A stretch of 15,034 nt of DNA from Thermoflexales bacterium (GTDB lineage: Bacteria; Chloroflexota; Anaerolineae; S140-20). Location of the stretch: positions 1-15,034 of the forward strand of contig WFUY01000148.1 of the NCBI GenBank assembly GCA_015484715.1, read 5' to 3'. Shown here one piece after another: positions 14,692 through 15,034 of this stretch; positions within the stretch are counted from its first letter, which is position 1, and every line of letters begins with the position of its first letter. The notes beneath the pieces were generated by a model. The model was not told the origin of the DNA, did no database searches, and saw only the letters and a list, made by a program, of their open reading frames with translations. Made by a program: the position numbers and the translations under genes.

Positions 14692-15034
14692 TCACGGTCG
14701 AAGGGGGGTACGTTTGCCTCGCCCGTCGGGTCCCTGGGCCTCCCGCTCCCGCACAAGCCCCTCCACCAGGTCCAGCACCTCTTCGACGGAGAGATCGGTG
14801 GTGTCCACGATGATGGCATCCTCGGCGGGGCGCAGCGGGGCGACAGCCCGTCGGGAGTCTATCTGGTCTCGGCGTCGCATCGCTTCCAGGATGGTCTGGT
14901 AGCTGGCCGGTTCCCCTCGGGCGACGATCTCTCGGTAGCGCCGGGCTGCCCGCTCCTCCACGCGGGCGTCCAGATAGATCTTCAGTTCGGCGTCGGGCAT
15001 CACCACAGTGCCGATGTCCCGCCCCACCATCACG
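14692..15034 (-). CDS. cmk: Cytidylate kinase, C-terminal part (partial)
   Basis: The frame is open at the window edge and gives the last 114 residues. Cytidylate kinase phosphorylates CMP and dCMP with ATP in pyrimidine nucleotide supply. Conserved blocks are VGRDIGTVVMPDAELKIYLD at the start, the lid-like ARRYREI (about residues 31-37 of the visible part), RRRDQIDSRR (about 54-63), APLRPAEDAIIVDTTDLS and the helix SVEEVLDLVEGLV. The N-terminal P-loop and about 110 residues lie beyond position 15034. The GTG/ATG codons at the edge are internal, not starts. It is followed 15 bp later by plsC. Confidence 0.95.
   Translation of the reverse strand, partial: VMVGRDIGTVVMPDAELKIYLDARVEERAARRYREIVARGEPASYQTILEAMRRRDQIDSRRAVAPLRPAEDAIIVDTTDLSVEEVLDLVEGLVREREAQGPDGRGKRTPLRP

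Overview
The window is GC-rich, and every gene I can support lies on the minus strand, so transcription runs from high to low coordinates. The long plus-strand frames are shadows. The style suggests a high-GC, probably thermophilic bacterium, most likely of the Chloroflexota. That inference rests on a Ycf46-like AAA ATPase, a PDZ/radical-SAM/DUF512 protein, ArgJ-type arginine synthesis, MNT-HEPN and TumE-like modules, and multidomain Ig-like membrane proteins. No rRNA or tRNA gene, CRISPR array or complete insertion sequence was seen.

Reading in the direction of transcription, region 1 (15034 to 12263) is housekeeping. It holds the C-terminal half of cytidylate kinase (cmk), a PlsC-type acyltransferase, and a Ycf46-like AAA+ ATPase whose reading frame is broken by an apparent one-base deletion near 13745. 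Region 2 (12193 to 5589) is a packed accessory cluster. It contains a fused nucleotidyltransferase-HEPN protein, a polytopic membrane protein (ATGA overlap), a membrane-anchored Ig/FlgD-domain protein (6 bp gap), an AAA15-type ATPase (GTGA overlap), a DUF4276/TOPRIM-like protein (13 bp gap) and a membrane protein with a C-terminal Lcl/FGE-like domain (24 bp gap). The ATPase plus TOPRIM-like pair resembles the layout of PARIS and split OLD-type anti-phage systems and has visibly lower GC than its flanks.

Region 3 (5588 to 5276) is an intergenic stretch with a good sigma-70-type promoter (TTGCCA, 17 bp, TAAAAT) and a small, apparently frameshifted reading frame. Region 4 (5304 to 1) looks like one operon: DUF512 radical-SAM protein, argG, a two-gene TumE-type toxin-antitoxin-like module, argJ, and the start of glutamine-dependent NAD+ synthetase (nadE). 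ArgJ makes ornithine from N-acetylornithine and recycles the acetyl group to glutamate. ArgG makes argininosuccinate from citrulline and aspartate. The small toxin-antitoxin-like pair sits neatly between these two arginine genes.

The most interesting points are the AAA15/DUF4276 pair and its coupling to the MNT-HEPN and membrane genes, the TA-like insertion inside the arginine operon, the frameshift in the Ycf46-like gene, and the unexplained remnant reading frame behind the promoter.
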